From assembly GCA_036389795.1 (NCBI GenBank), contig DASVWD010000004.1, forward strand, positions 1 through 64,000: DNA of 64,000 bases, in the 5' to 3' direction. The notes under the pieces are model-generated. The model ran no database searches. It worked only from the letters and a program-made list of their open reading frames with translations, and was not told the origin of the DNA. The translations under genes and the position numbers were made by a program. This DNA is from Longimicrobium sp. Lineage in GTDB: Bacteria > Gemmatimonadota > Gemmatimonadetes > Longimicrobiales > Longimicrobiaceae. This document shows positions 1 to 8,454 of this stretch, piece by piece; position 1 is the stretch's first letter, and each line of letters opens with the position of its first letter.

Positions 1-145
1 GGGATGCGCGCCCGACAGGGCCGGGACGCCGCCGCCACAGGGGTTTCGTGGCGGCGGTGGCCCGGCGCCGTTGGCCTGCGTTGTTTGCAGGCCTACGGCG
101 CGCGCAGCCCGGCCCGGAGCGCAGCGGAGGGACACGCCCGAGCCC
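1..145 (+). repeat. Dispersed intergenic repeat, copy 1 (family A)
   Basis: GC-rich non-coding repeat. A closely matching copy lies at 19951-20091 on the same strand, and part of it recurs inverted at about 3531-3607. Shared landmarks are gggatgcgcgcccg at one end and ggcccggagcgcagcgg followed by agggacacgccc at the other. It is rich in inverted complementarity. It leads into the gene starting at 247; the open frame through it is not protein-like. Confidence 0.7.
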
Positions 146-246
146 GGGGTTCGCAGTTCCGCGGTTCGCCAGTGGCTGCGGCGCGCCCGGTCCTTTCCGT
201 GCGTATCGGGGTACGGGGGCGCGGAAAACCGACACGGAGAGGCGCG

Positions 247-864
247 GTGACACGGCTGGACGAGCTGGCGCGCGAGTACGAGGCGCGCCACTACCCGCCC
301 ACGCGGCGGCTGGACCTGCAGAGGGAGGGGCCCGATTCGGCGCGCGAGCGGGCGCTGCGCTGGATCCAGACCTTCGCGCACGAGGAGCCCGGCGCCGACC
401 TCCTGCTGGTCGTGGAGCGCGTCCGGCGGCACGGCCGGGGGAAGGGCCCGGTGCGCCTGGCGGTGGAGAAGCTGCTCGACGAGCTGAACGGCGGGCTGAT
501 CGACTGGTGGCAGCCGTTCGCCGACGGGAGCCTGGCGCTGCGCATCGCGCGCGACCCGCGGCGCTTCGCTCCCCCGCCCGCGCCGAAAGCGGTGGAGGGC
601 GACGGGCGCACGCCGGAGACCGCCGGCGCGCGCTGGCTGGCCCCGCAGGCCGACATCCCGCCCGAGCTCCTCTCCCTGGCCGAGCGCATCGCCGAGCTGC
701 GGCGCGTGCGCGAGGGGCTCCCCGCCGGCGCGCGCGACGTGCTCCTGCGCGGCATCTGGAACGAGGCCCAGGCCCGCGCCATGAGCGAGCGCGTCCCCTG
801 GGAGCGCGCCCTCCAGGAGACGTTCGAGGACGAGCAGGCCCGCATGTACGAGGACGACGACTGA
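247..864 (+). CDS. Smr-like domain hypothetical protein
   Basis: A protein of 205 residues from a GTG start with a purine-rich site (ggagagg) just upstream. Residues about 20-80 follow the Smr (MutS2 C-terminal) pattern: an LDL motif followed by a helix, a hydrophobic strand, HGRGKG and then a helix with the L...AV..LL spacing. The usual LDLHG is LDLQRE here, so a canonical His of Smr nucleases is missing. The C-terminal 100 residues are charged helices with an acidic tail and match nothing I know. Smr domains bind or nick branched nucleic acids; with the altered motif, catalytic activity is doubtful. It stands alone. The open frame extends upstream to position 4, but that part lies in repeat family A and is unlikely to be translated. 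Confidence 0.6.
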   Translation: MTRLDELAREYEARHYPPTRRLDLQREGPDSARERALRWIQTFAHEEPGADLLLVVERVRRHGRGKGPVRLAVEKLLDELNGGLIDWWQPFADGSLALRIARDPRRFAPPPAPKAVEGDGRTPETAGARWLAPQADIPPELLSLAERIAELRRVREGLPAGARDVLLRGIWNEAQARAMSERVPWERALQETFEDEQARMYEDDD

Positions 865-866
865 CC

Positions 867-905
867 AACGGCAAGTGCGAAAGTGCGTGAGTGCGTGAGT
901 GTGCG
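867..905. repeat. Stutter repeat (AGTGCG units)
   Basis: A short run of near-tandem 7-8 bp units (aagtgcg, aagtgcgt, gagtgcgt, gagtgtgcg) directly after the stop codon at 864. It is one arm of the stutter-palindrome family seen fully at 20098-20216 and 53412-53508. No clear inverted partner lies next to it here. Confidence 0.6.
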
Positions 906-940
906 CATCGGCGTGATGCCGGCCGGTGCGCGCGAAGCCC

Positions 941-1003
941 GCCCCACAGCCTCGCGGGGTTTGCGAGGCTTCCTGCCGTTGTTGCTGCGGCTTCAGCCGT
1001 CCG
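941..1003 (+). repeat. Dispersed intergenic repeat, copy 1 (family B)
   Basis: The segment around gggtttgcgaggcttcctg and gttgttgctgcggcttcag is found again, inverted and slightly diverged, at 16721-16793. Both copies are intergenic. The rest of 865-1061 holds only stutter repeat and the upstream region of the next gene. Confidence 0.55.
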
Positions 1004-1061
1004 CTAGATTGGCCCCGAAGCGCCCGCCGGCGGTATCCCCCACCCTTCCGCTCCACGTTCC

Positions 1062-2207
1062 ATGCGCGTGACAGCCCTGGCCCTGGGTGCCGTGTGCGCG
1101 GCCGCGCTCGCCGCGGCGCCGGCGGCGGCCCAGCAGTTCATCCGCGTCGGGCAGACGGTCTCCGGCCGGCTCGACGGCTCCGACCTTCGCCTGGACGACG
1201 GCTCGTACTACGAGGTGTGGAGCTACCGGGGCCGCGCCGGCGAGCGCCTGACCGTCACGCTCCGCTCCGGCGACTTTGACGCCTACCTGGCGTTCGGGCG
1301 CCTGAGCGGCGGCGAGTGCGAGGGCGACTGCGAGACCGACGACGACGGCGCCGGCGGCACCGACGCGCGCATCACCGCCACGCTCCCGGCCGACGGCGTC
1401 TACGGCATCCGCGTCAACACGCTCGGCGAGGGCGAGACGGGCGACTACACGCTCAGCGTCGAGGCCGCCGCCGCCCCCGCCGTGCGCGAGATCTCGCTGG
1501 GGCAGACGGTGACGGGCCGGCTGGACGAAGGCGACGCGCGCGACGAGGACGACGACTCGTTCTACGAGCTGTGGAGCTACCGCGGGCCGCCGGGGCAGCG
1601 CATCGTGGTCACCCTGCGCTCCGCCGACTTCGACGCGTACCTGGGGTGGGGGCGGCTCGCCGGCGGTGAGTGGGAGGAGATCGACAGCGACGACGACGGC
1701 GGCGGGGGGACCGACGCGCGGCTCCAGGTCACCCTGGGCGGCGAGGGCGAGTACGCCATCCGCGCCAACACCCTGGGCGCGGGCGAGACGGGGAGCTACA
1801 CGCTCAGCGTGGAGCCCGCGTCGGCTTCCGCGGCGCGCTCCCGCCCCCCGGCGCCCGACCTCTCGCGCGCCCGGCCCGTGCGCGCGGGCGAGACGGTCGC
1901 CGGCGCGCTGGAGGCGGGTGACCCGCAGACCGAGGAGGGAGCCTTCTACGACGTCTGGACCTACGAGGGCCGCGCGGGCGAGACGCTCACCCTGGCGCTG
2001 CGCTCCGACGAGGTGGACGCGGTGGTCTCCATCGGCCGGGTGGCGGACGGGCGCTTCGTGGAGATCGGCGCGTCCGACGACGGGTCCGACGGGACCAACT
2101 CGCTGCTGGTGGTGACGCTCCCGGCGGCGGGGGCCTACGTGATCCGCGCGAGCTCGTACGCGGCCGGCGAGACCGGCGCCTACACGCTGGAGGCGCGCTC
2201 GCGCTGA
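1062..2207 (+). CDS. Secreted protein with three PPC domains
   Basis: A 381-residue exported protein. Residues 1-24 form a signal peptide ending AAAQ. Three tandem bacterial pre-peptidase C-terminal (PPC, beta-jelly-roll) repeats follow, at about 26-135, 142-252 and 270-380. Each runs from a GQTV.G.L opening through a YxxWxYxGxAG segment and L.S..FDAYL to an acidic DDDG.GGTDAR loop and YTL. The acidic loops look like calcium-binding turns. PPC domains normally sit behind secreted proteases, but no catalytic domain is present. A paralogue starts 78 bp downstream on the same strand and the pair probably form one unit. Role unknown; an extracellular or periplasmic binding module is likely. Confidence 0.85.
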   Translation: MRVTALALGAVCAAALAAAPAAAQQFIRVGQTVSGRLDGSDLRLDDGSYYEVWSYRGRAGERLTVTLRSGDFDAYLAFGRLSGGECEGDCETDDDGAGGTDARITATLPADGVYGIRVNTLGEGETGDYTLSVEAAAAPAVREISLGQTVTGRLDEGDARDEDDDSFYELWSYRGPPGQRIVVTLRSADFDAYLGWGRLAGGEWEEIDSDDDGGGGTDARLQVTLGGEGEYAIRANTLGAGETGSYTLSVEPASASAARSRPPAPDLSRARPVRAGETVAGALEAGDPQTEEGAFYDVWTYEGRAGETLTLALRSDEVDAVVSIGRVADGRFVEIGASDDGSDGTNSLLVVTLPAAGAYVIRASSYAAGETGAYTLEARSR

Positions 2208-2284
2208 AGGCGGTGCGGGCCGGGCAGGGGCCGCGCGGAAACCCTTCCGCCGGCCGGGAACATCCTCACGACGGGGGGAAAGAC

Positions 2285-3424
2285 ATGAGACGGATCCTGT
2301 GCGGGGCGGCGCTCGCGGCGACCCTGGCGCCGCTCCTGGCGTCGCCGGCGCGGGCGCAGACCCCGCAGCCCATCCGGGTGGGGCAGACGGTGAGCGGCTC
2401 GCTGGCCGAGAGCGACCCCGCGCTCAGCGAGCGCGGCCGCTTCAAGGTCTACCGCTTCGACGCGCGCAAGGGGCAGCGCCTGGTGGCCACCATGCGCTCC
2501 GAGGCGTTCGACGCCTTCCTGACCGTGGCGCGCTCGGTGGGCGGGATCACCGACGCCTTCAAGACCGACGACGACCGCGGCGGCGGCACCGACGCGCGGG
2601 TGCGCTTCGTGGTCCCCGAAGACGGCCAGTACCTGCTGGTGGCGCAGTCGCTGGCCGAGGAGGGGGTGGGCGCCTACACCCTGGCGCTGGAGACCGCGCC
2701 CGAGCCCACCACCGCCCAGGCTCGCGAGGTGCGCCTGGGGCAGACCGTCACCGGCGCCCTGGCCGAGACCGATGCCATCCTGGAAGACGACGACACCTTC
2801 TACGACACCTGGGTGATCAGCGCGCGCGCCGGGCAGCGGCTCCTGATCGAGATGAAGTCCGACTCGTTCGACACCTTCCTCTCGTTCGGGCGGATGGAGG
2901 GCGACGAGTTCAACGCCACCGGCACCGACGACGACGGCGGCGACGACACCAACTCGCGGCTCCGGGTGACGGTCCCCGAGAACGGCGAGTTCCAGATCCG
3001 CGCCAACTCGATGGGCACCGCCACCGGCCCCTACACCCTCACCGTCACCGAGCGCCCGCCCCCGCCGCCCGCCCCCGCCCCGCGCCCGATCACCGTGGGG
3101 CAGGAGGTCAACGGCGAGCTCACCGACGAAGACGCGGCGATGGAGGACGACTCGTACTACGACCTCTACGCCTTCGAGGGGCGCGCGGGCGAGCGCCTGC
3201 GCATCACCATGCGCTCCGACGAGTTCGACACCTTCGTGGCGTTCGGGCGGATGGAGGGCGGCAGCTTCAGCGAGATCAGCAGCAACGACGACGGCGGCGA
3301 CGACGGCACCAACTCGCAGCTCGAGGTGACGCTCCCCGCGGCCGGCCGCTACGTGGTCCGCGCCAACTCGCTCTCGGGCGGCAACACCGGCAAGTACACC
3401 CTGAAGCTCGAGCGGATGCAGTAA
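2285..3424 (+). CDS. Secreted protein with three PPC domains (paralogue)
   Basis: A 379-residue paralogue of the preceding gene. It has a signal peptide (MRRILCG to PARAQ) and three PPC repeats with the same GQTV/GQEV openings and TDDDGG..TNS loops. The ATG at 2285 follows a strong ggggggaaag ribosome site; the frame is open upstream but lacks a signal-like start. A Pro-rich linker (about residues 257-266) separates repeats two and three. A strong hairpin at 3443-3478 ends the unit. Tandem duplication of the pair is evident. Confidence 0.85.
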   Translation: MRRILCGAALAATLAPLLASPARAQTPQPIRVGQTVSGSLAESDPALSERGRFKVYRFDARKGQRLVATMRSEAFDAFLTVARSVGGITDAFKTDDDRGGGTDARVRFVVPEDGQYLLVAQSLAEEGVGAYTLALETAPEPTTAQAREVRLGQTVTGALAETDAILEDDDTFYDTWVISARAGQRLLIEMKSDSFDTFLSFGRMEGDEFNATGTDDDGGDDTNSRLRVTVPENGEFQIRANSMGTATGPYTLTVTERPPPPPAPAPRPITVGQEVNGELTDEDAAMEDDSYYDLYAFEGRAGERLRITMRSDEFDTFVAFGRMEGGSFSEISSNDDGGDDGTNSQLEVTLPAAGRYVVRANSLSGGNTGKYTLKLERMQ

Positions 3425-3442
3425 CCCCACACCGCCGAGACG

Positions 3443-3478
3443 CGAGGCCCCGCCCGGACCCGTCCGGGCGGGGCCTCG
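3443..3478 (+). terminator. Terminator hairpin after PPC pair
   Basis: A perfect 16-bp stem (cgaggccccgcccgga pairs with its complement) closes a 4-nt loop, 19 bp after the stop at 3424. There is no strong T tract, but the position and stability fit a terminator for the two PPC genes. Confidence 0.7.
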
Positions 3479-3480
3479 TG

Positions 3481-3610
3481 CTTCCTGCCCACGCACTTCG
3501 CACTCGGGACTTAGCACTGCAGTTCTGGGCGTGTCCCTCCGCTGCGCTCCGGGCCGGGCTGCGCGCGCCCTGTCGGGCGCGCATCCCTCACGCGGGGTTT
3601 CGTCGCGCGG
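3481..3610. repeat. Stutter repeat plus inverted part of repeat family A
   Basis: Positions 3490-3526 carry cacttcgcactc and related units of the stutter family. Positions 3531-3607 read as the reverse complement of part of repeat family A, including gtgtccctccgctgcgctcc and gggcgcgcatccctc. The region lies between convergent genes and holds no gene. Confidence 0.6.
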
Positions 3611-3650
3611 CATGCGAGTTCGCGCGAAGGCCCTCCTCCGCACCAGACCG

Positions 3651-3717
3651 GCAAAGTACCCTCTCCCGAAGTTGGGAGAGGGTGGCGACGCGGTAGCGGC
3701 GCCGGGTGAGGGCCCCT
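3651..3717. repeat. Repeat family C with hairpin, copy 1
   Basis: The sequence from aaagtaccctctcccgaagt to gccgggtgaggg recurs at 61019-61080. In both places it ends within a few bases of the stop codon of a minus-strand gene. Here it contains a perfect 9-bp hairpin (ccctctccc, loop gaagtt, gggagaggg; 3659-3682), so it may act as terminator for the phosphatase gene ending at 3721. In the other copy the right arm is mutated. Confidence 0.6.
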
Positions 3718-3720
3718 CGC

Positions 3721-5307
3721 CTACCGCAGCGCCTCCTCCAGCACCCTCCCGTCCAGCGGCTCGCCGGGGGCCACGCGCAGCACGCGCGCCAGGGTGGGCG
3801 CGATATCGACCACGCGGGCGAAGCGGGCGTACTTCCCCGGCCGGAACGGCGCGCCGTAGAAGATCACCGGCACGCGCGTGTCGTAGTCGTGCGGCGAGCC
3901 GTGCTGGGCGTACGTGGCCGCCCCCCACACGTAGCCGGGGCGCAGCGTCACCAGCGCCCGCACCGGCAGGTCCGGCGGGAGCATGTGCACCCAGCGGCGC
4001 GCCACCGCGTCGTTCGCCGAGTCGCGCGCCAGGTCCGCCGGCTGGTCGGCGCGCAGCACCCCGGGGACGGTGCGCGCGTACTCCACGAAGGCGCGCGCCA
4101 GCGCCGCCGGGTCGCGTCCCGCGGCGGCGAAGGGCTCCGGGTCCATCAGCACCAGCCCGTCGTCGAACTCCACCGCCGAGGTGTCCACCCCCATCGGGCC
4201 GAGCGCGTCGTACAGCCAGCGGCGGAAGGGCTCGTGGCCCACCTTGTAGCGCGCCGCCGCCTCGGCGCCGAACGCCACCTCGGGGAGGCGGGCCACCCCG
4301 TGGTCCGCCGTGAGCGCGACGACCACCCGCGCCGGGTCGCGCCGCGCGTACAGCGAGTCCAGGAAGGCGCCCAGCATCCGGTCCAGCCGCAGCACGTGGT
4401 CGTGCAGTTCGCGCGAGTCGGGCCCGTAGCGGTGGCCGACCGCGTCCGTGGTCGACAGGGAGATCGCGAGCACGTCCGTCCACTCGCGGGTGCCCAGCCC
4501 CGTCTCGCGCAAGCCCTCCAGCGCCAGGTCCAGGATCATCTGGTCCATCCAGGGGAACTCCGTCACCAGGCGCACCGCCTGCGCCGAGTCGGCGGGGAGC
4601 ACGTGCGGGAAGGTGAAGTCCGTCCCCCGGCTCTCCGCCGGCACGCTGTCGGGCTCGGGGTACGCCGAGGCGGGGAGGAGCGGCGTCCAGCTCTGCCCCA
4701 TCAGCCGGCGCACCGCGGCGCGGGCGTTGAAGCGCCGCACCCACGCCGGCAGGGTGTCGGCGTAGTAGGTGCTGGTGGAGAAGCGGCCGTCGTACGCGTA
4801 CCAGAACACCTGCTGGTGCGCGCGGCCGAGCGGCAGGATGGCGCCGCGGTCCTTGCGCGAGACGGAGAGGGCGCGCGTGCGCGGGTCCTTCACCCGCAGC
4901 CAGTCGGTGAGCGTGCCGCCGCGGAAGCGGAACGGCGAGGCCCCCATCGCGCTGTCGCCGCCCACGATCGGCGCCTGGCGGTCCTGCACGCCCTCGATGT
5001 TGCGGACGATGCCGGTGCGCGCCGGGAAGCGCCCCGAGAGCATGCTGGCGTGCCCGGGCGCCGTCTCGGTGATCCCGTGGTCCTGGTGCGCGTCGGTGAA
5101 CACTGCGCCGCCGTTCCACAGCCGCGCCAGCCCGCCGGTGAGCTGCGGCCCCCAGCGCTCGAAGTAGTCGGGCCGCAGCTGGTCGACGGCGATGAACACC
5201 AGCAGCGTGGCCGCCGGCCGCTGCTGCGCGGCGGCGCTCCCCTGCGCGGGCGCGGGGGCGGCGGCGAACAGCGCGAGCGCCGCGGCGGCGTGGACGAGTC
5301 TGCGCAT
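3721..5307 (-). CDS. PafA-type alkaline phosphatase / phosphodiesterase superfamily protein
   Basis: A 528-residue exported enzyme of the alkaline phosphatase superfamily. The ATG at 5307 gives a clean signal peptide (MRRLVHAAAALALFAA... ending APAQ). Metal and nucleophile motifs appear in family order: AVDQLRPDY near the N-terminus (metal Asp), ITETAPGHASM with the nucleophile Thr, SRKDRGAILP (the Lys/Arg pair of PafA enzymes), LTADHGV (metal Asp-His) and YAQHGSPHDYDTRVPV (C-terminal metal His). PafA-like enzymes release phosphate from broad monoesters in the periplasm using two zinc ions. It is transcribed away from the acyl-CoA synthetase, with a 320-bp divergent region between them. Phosphate regulation is plausible but no Pho box was identified. 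Confidence 0.88.
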   Translation of the reverse strand: MRRLVHAAAALALFAAAPAPAQGSAAAQQRPAATLLVFIAVDQLRPDYFERWGPQLTGGLARLWNGGAVFTDAHQDHGITETAPGHASMLSGRFPARTGIVRNIEGVQDRQAPIVGGDSAMGASPFRFRGGTLTDWLRVKDPRTRALSVSRKDRGAILPLGRAHQQVFWYAYDGRFSTSTYYADTLPAWVRRFNARAAVRRLMGQSWTPLLPASAYPEPDSVPAESRGTDFTFPHVLPADSAQAVRLVTEFPWMDQMILDLALEGLRETGLGTREWTDVLAISLSTTDAVGHRYGPDSRELHDHVLRLDRMLGAFLDSLYARRDPARVVVALTADHGVARLPEVAFGAEAAARYKVGHEPFRRWLYDALGPMGVDTSAVEFDDGLVLMDPEPFAAAGRDPAALARAFVEYARTVPGVLRADQPADLARDSANDAVARRWVHMLPPDLPVRALVTLRPGYVWGAATYAQHGSPHDYDTRVPVIFYGAPFRPGKYARFARVVDIAPTLARVLRVAPGEPLDGRVLEEALR

Positions 5308-5359
5308 GCGGACCTGCGTCGGGGCGGATCGGGGAAGACGGAAATCGGCCCGGCAACGT

Positions 5360-5377
5360 ACGCATGCGAGCATGCGT
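5360..5377. promoter_or_regulatory. Palindrome in the divergent intergenic region
   Basis: acgcatgc and gcatgcgt form a perfect 8-bp inverted repeat with a 2-bp spacer, 53 bp upstream of the phosphatase start. It could be an operator; no regulator is known. The rest of 5308-5627 holds a GC-rich repeat-like stretch (about 5452-5501, ccctcccaccgcgcagcggg) and no gene. Confidence 0.3.
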
Positions 5378-5627
5378 CCGCCACGCCCTCCCAGGAGGGT
5401 CGACCGTGTGAGTCAGGGCGGTTGCATCGATCCGTGATCAAAGGGTGTTGCAGTTCTCCCTCCCACCGCGCAGCGGGGGGAGGGTCGGGGAGGGGGCTCA
5501 CCGCGGCCGCGCGAACGCAGGTCGAAGCGGGAGAGGTTTCGCGATTCTCCGCCCGACTGGAAGTCCTCCCGTCCCCGACATAGCTTGGCAAAGCTGCACT
5601 CTTCACCCCTCTCGCCGATCCCGCCCA

Positions 5628-7124
5628 ATGAACGTCGCGCAGAACCTGGAGCGCTCCGCCCGGCTCTTCCCCGACGCGCCCGCCCTGCTCTTCGAGGGGC
5701 GCGGCTGGACGTACCGCGAGCTGGAAGCGGAGGTGAGCCGCACCGCGCACGGACTGGAGGCGCTCGGCGTCGGCGCCGGGGACCGGGTGGCGCTCTTCCT
5801 CCCCAACGTCCCCGGCTTCGCCGTCGCCTACCTGGCGGCGCAGAAGGTGGGGGCCGTGGCGGTGTCGCTGAACGCGCTGCTGAAGACGGAGGAGCTGCGC
5901 TACCTGCTCGCGGACAGCGGCGCGGGCATCGTCTTCACCACCGCCGCGCTCCTCCCCGAGCTCCAGCCGCTCAAGGGCGACGTCGCCACGCTGCGCGAGG
6001 TGGTCGTCTGCGAGGGCGAGGCGCCGGGCGAGCGCACGCTGGCCGAGCTGGGCGAGGGGCGGCCGGAGCGCTACCGGTCGCGGGAGATGGAGCCACGTGA
6101 CCCGGCGGCGATCCTCTACACCTCCGGGACCACGGGGAAGCAGAAGGGGGCGGTGCTCTCGCACGGCAACGTGGTCTCCAACTACCACTCCACCTGCCAC
6201 TGCGTCGGCTCGCAGCCGGGCGACCGGCACGCGCTCTTCGTCCCGCTCTTCCACTGCTTCGGGCAGGACTTCATCCTCAACGCGGCGCTCAATTCCGGCG
6301 GCACCGTCCTCCTCCACCGCCGCTTCGACCCCGACGCCACCCCCGCGCTCCTCCGCGAGCAGGGGATGACGCACCTCTACGCCGTGCCGACGGTCTACAT
6401 CTACCTGCTGAACGCCGGCGTGGGCCCGGCGGACTTCCCCGCCCTGCGCTACTCCTTCTCGGCCGCGGCGACGCTGCCGGTGGAGGTGGCGCGGCGCTGG
6501 CGCGAGGTGTTCGCGATGCCGGTGCACGAAGGGTACGGGCTCACCGAGACCTCGCCCTTCGCGGCGTACAACCACGAGTACGCGCACCGCCCCGGCTCCA
6601 TCGGCACCCCGATCGAGAACGTGGAGATGCGCGTGGTGGGGCCGGACGACCGTGAGGTGGCCGACGGCGAGTGGGGGGAGATCTGCATCCGCGGGCCCAA
6701 CGTGATGCTGGGATACTTCAATCGCCCCGAGGAGACGGCCGAGGCGCTGCGCGGCGGGTGGTTCCACTCCGGCGACGTGGGCTACCGCGACGAGGACGGC
6801 TTCTTCTGGCTGGTGGACCGGGTGAAGGACATGATCAACGCGGCGGGCTTCAAGGTGTGGCCGCGCGAGGTGGAGGAGGTGCTGTACCTGCACCCGGCGG
6901 TGAAGGAGTGCGCCGTGGTGGGGCTGCCGGACCCGGTGAAGGGCGAGACAGTGGCCGCCTTCGTGGTGCCGCAGCCCGGCGCGGCGGCGAGTGAAGAGGA
7001 GATCGCGGCGTTCTGCCGCGAGCGGATGGCCGCCTACAAGGTGCCGCGCAGCGTGCGCCTGGTGGAGGCCATCCCCAAGAGCCCCACGGGGAAGATCCTC
7101 AAGCGCGTGCTGCGCGAGGGGTGA
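5628..7124 (+). CDS. Long-chain fatty acid--CoA ligase (AMP-forming)
   Basis: A 498-residue ANL-superfamily enzyme that activates a carboxylic acid as acyl-AMP and transfers it to CoA. Motifs in order: P-loop-like YTSGTTGKQKG (about residues 161-171), GYGLTETSP (A5), SGDVGY, the hinge region DRVKDMINAAGFKVWPREVE, and the C-terminal catalytic Lys in KSPTGKILKR. The length matches medium/long-chain acyl-CoA synthetases. ATG 5628 gives an N-terminus typical of the family (NLERSARLFPDAPAL). Substrate cannot be read from the sequence. No other beta-oxidation genes are nearby; a LuxC-type acyl-CoA reductase lies far away at 52.0-53.4 kb. Confidence 0.9.
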   Translation: MNVAQNLERSARLFPDAPALLFEGRGWTYRELEAEVSRTAHGLEALGVGAGDRVALFLPNVPGFAVAYLAAQKVGAVAVSLNALLKTEELRYLLADSGAGIVFTTAALLPELQPLKGDVATLREVVVCEGEAPGERTLAELGEGRPERYRSREMEPRDPAAILYTSGTTGKQKGAVLSHGNVVSNYHSTCHCVGSQPGDRHALFVPLFHCFGQDFILNAALNSGGTVLLHRRFDPDATPALLREQGMTHLYAVPTVYIYLLNAGVGPADFPALRYSFSAAATLPVEVARRWREVFAMPVHEGYGLTETSPFAAYNHEYAHRPGSIGTPIENVEMRVVGPDDREVADGEWGEICIRGPNVMLGYFNRPEETAEALRGGWFHSGDVGYRDEDGFFWLVDRVKDMINAAGFKVWPREVEEVLYLHPAVKECAVVGLPDPVKGETVAAFVVPQPGAAASEEEIAAFCRERMAAYKVPRSVRLVEAIPKSPTGKILKRVLREG

Positions 7125-7133
7125 CGCGGGAGC

Positions 7134-7388
7134 TCAGCCGTGGCGGAGCGTGGAGAGCCGGGCGCGGTGCCAGCGGGCGCGGACGGCGGTCCAGCCGGCG
7201 AACGGCTGGTAGCGGTGGATCGCCCACGCGAGGGCGAAGGCGAGGAGCAAGAGACCCTGCACGACCGTCTGCTCAGGGTCGACGGACCGCAGGCCCTGCA
7301 GGATGGCCTGCTCCACGTAGAGGGAGGGGCCGGATTCGACCGGCTCCATGATGACGCCCTGGCAGAACGCGAACGGCTCGCGGTCCAT
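7134..7388 (-). CDS. Small single-pass membrane protein (paralogue of next gene)
   Basis: An 84-residue protein. A hydrophobic segment (about residues 44-58, QGLLLLAFALAWAIH) is followed by a short basic tail with the pattern RYQPF..W..VRARWHRARL. The same tail pattern (KYEPY..W.RLRARWHRDHF) occurs in the neighbouring gene at 7426-7614, so these are tandem paralogues with a shared membrane-anchor plus Arg/Trp tail. ATG 7388 is preceded by gggaggcgggc; a later ATG at 7349 is possible. Function unknown; it lies convergent to the acyl-CoA synthetase. Confidence 0.55.
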   Translation of the reverse strand: MDREPFAFCQGVIMEPVESGPSLYVEQAILQGLRSVDPEQTVVQGLLLLAFALAWAIHRYQPFAGWTAVRARWHRARLSTLRHG

Positions 7389-7425
7389 GCCCGCCTCCCG
7401 GGTGTCGGTGGAACTGCGCGCGCCG

Positions 7426-7614
7426 CTACGGGCCTTTGAGCCGCAGGAAGTGGTCGCGGTGCCAGCGGGCGCGGAGCCGCTGCCACTGCTGGTAGGGCTC
7501 GTACTTCCGGAACGCCCAGGTGATCAGGAACGGCAGCGTCATCAGCCCCTGGAAGGCGGCGACGCGGACCATGTCGATCAGCTCCGCAAGGCGGGCCGCC
7601 AGTTCCGTCTGCAT
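7426..7614 (-). CDS. Small single-pass membrane protein
   Basis: A 62-residue protein from ATG 7614, chosen because a strong gagggggaggaaaa site lies just upstream; the longer frame to 7773 lacks such a site. It has a short amphipathic N-terminus (QTELAARLAELIDMV), one hydrophobic stretch (AFQGLMTLPFLITWAF), then a basic aromatic tail (RKYEPYQQWQRLRARWHR). It is a paralogue of the gene at 7134-7388. The similarity of two such short proteins side by side supports both being real. Function unknown. Confidence 0.6.
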   Translation of the reverse strand: MQTELAARLAELIDMVRVAAFQGLMTLPFLITWAFRKYEPYQQWQRLRARWHRDHFLRLKGP

Positions 7615-7776
7615 GATTTTCCTCCCCCTCGACTGAGGGCATCCCGGGTGCCCGTTGGCTGGAACGCGCGGGCCCGCCGCTTTCTGCCGTCCGCTGCACG
7701 CTCCGCGCCCGCGAAAGGCGCGGGACTTGTCGAAACACCTGTGTTTGTTTAGAATATTCGCCCCCGCGGGCAAGGG

Positions 7777-7804
7777 TTGACGCGTGGCGAAAACGTGTTA
7801 AATT
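7777..7804 (+). promoter_or_regulatory. Promoter for the tRNA cluster
   Basis: A TTGACG box at 7777-7782, a 16-bp spacer and TAAATT at 7799-7804 predict a start about 14 bp before tRNA-Lys at 7825. It lies in a locally AT-rich stretch. Confidence 0.6.
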
Positions 7805-7824
7805 ACTTGCCTGCAACGATTTAG

Positions 7825-7897
<73 letters not shown>

Positions 7898-7901
7898 CTG
7901 T

Positions 7902-7975
<74 letters not shown>

Positions 7976-7993
7976 CCTGGTTGGATGGAACAT

Positions 7994-8077
7994 GCTCCGG
8001 TGGCGGAACTGGTAGACGCGCTAGATTCAGGATCTAGTGGGGGCAACCCCGTGGAGGTTCGAGTCCTCTCCAGAGCA
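7994..8077 (+). tRNA. tRNA-Leu (CAG)
   Basis: An 84-nt class II tRNA with a long variable arm (tgggggcaacccc). The anticodon loop ttcagga gives CAG (reads CUG). The acceptor gctccgg pairs with ccagagc with one C-A mismatch at the fifth pair. Confidence 0.94.
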
Positions 8078-8084
8078 CTGTTGG

Positions 8085-8157
8085 GCCCCGTTCGTCTAGT
8101 GGCCTAGGACACAGCCCTCTCAAGGCTGAAACACGGGTTCGATTCCCGTACGGGGTA
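8085..8157 (+). tRNA. tRNA-Glu (CTC)
   Basis: A 73-nt cloverleaf with the typical ttcgtctagtggccta D-arm region of glutamate tRNAs. The anticodon loop ctctcaa gives CTC (reads GAG). The acceptor opens with a G-U pair. Confidence 0.95.
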
Positions 8158-8172
8158 CTGGTTGGAACATGT

Positions 8173-8246
<74 letters not shown>

Positions 8247-8249
8247 TAC

Positions 8250-8323
8250 GGTCGATTAGCTCAGCTGGTTAGAGCGCTCGCCTCACATGCGAGAGGTCCG
8301 GGGTTCGAGTCCCTGATCGACCA
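8250..8323 (+). tRNA. tRNA-Val (CAC)
   Basis: A 74-nt cloverleaf. The acceptor ggtcgat pairs with atcgacc. The anticodon loop ctcacat gives CAC (reads GUG). Confidence 0.95.
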
Positions 8324-8369
8324 CTGGAGGGACAGCCGACGCGGCGCGCGGGCTGTTCCTGCCGTTTCC

Positions 8370-8442
8370 GGGGATGTAGCTCAGCTGGGAGAGCGCTGCA
8401 ATCGCACTGCAGAGGTCAGGGGTTCGATTCCCCTCATCTCCA
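8370..8442 (+). tRNA. tRNA-Ala (CGC)
   Basis: A 73-nt cloverleaf. The acceptor ggggatg pairs with catctcc (one G-U pair). The anticodon loop atcgcac gives CGC (reads GCG). Last tRNA of the cluster; a strong hairpin follows 12 bp later. Confidence 0.95.
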
Positions 8443-8454
8443 CTGGATGAAACG

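Noticed and set aside
3706-5583. 625-codon plus-strand frame opposite the phosphatase and 5' region
   Set aside because: Antisense shadow: His/Arg/Val-rich, no motif, fully overlapping a well-supported enzyme gene.
8370-8442. tRNA-Ala 3' end as an integration (att) site
   Set aside because: No second copy of the tRNA 3' end is visible in the downstream accessory stretch and there is no integrase gene.
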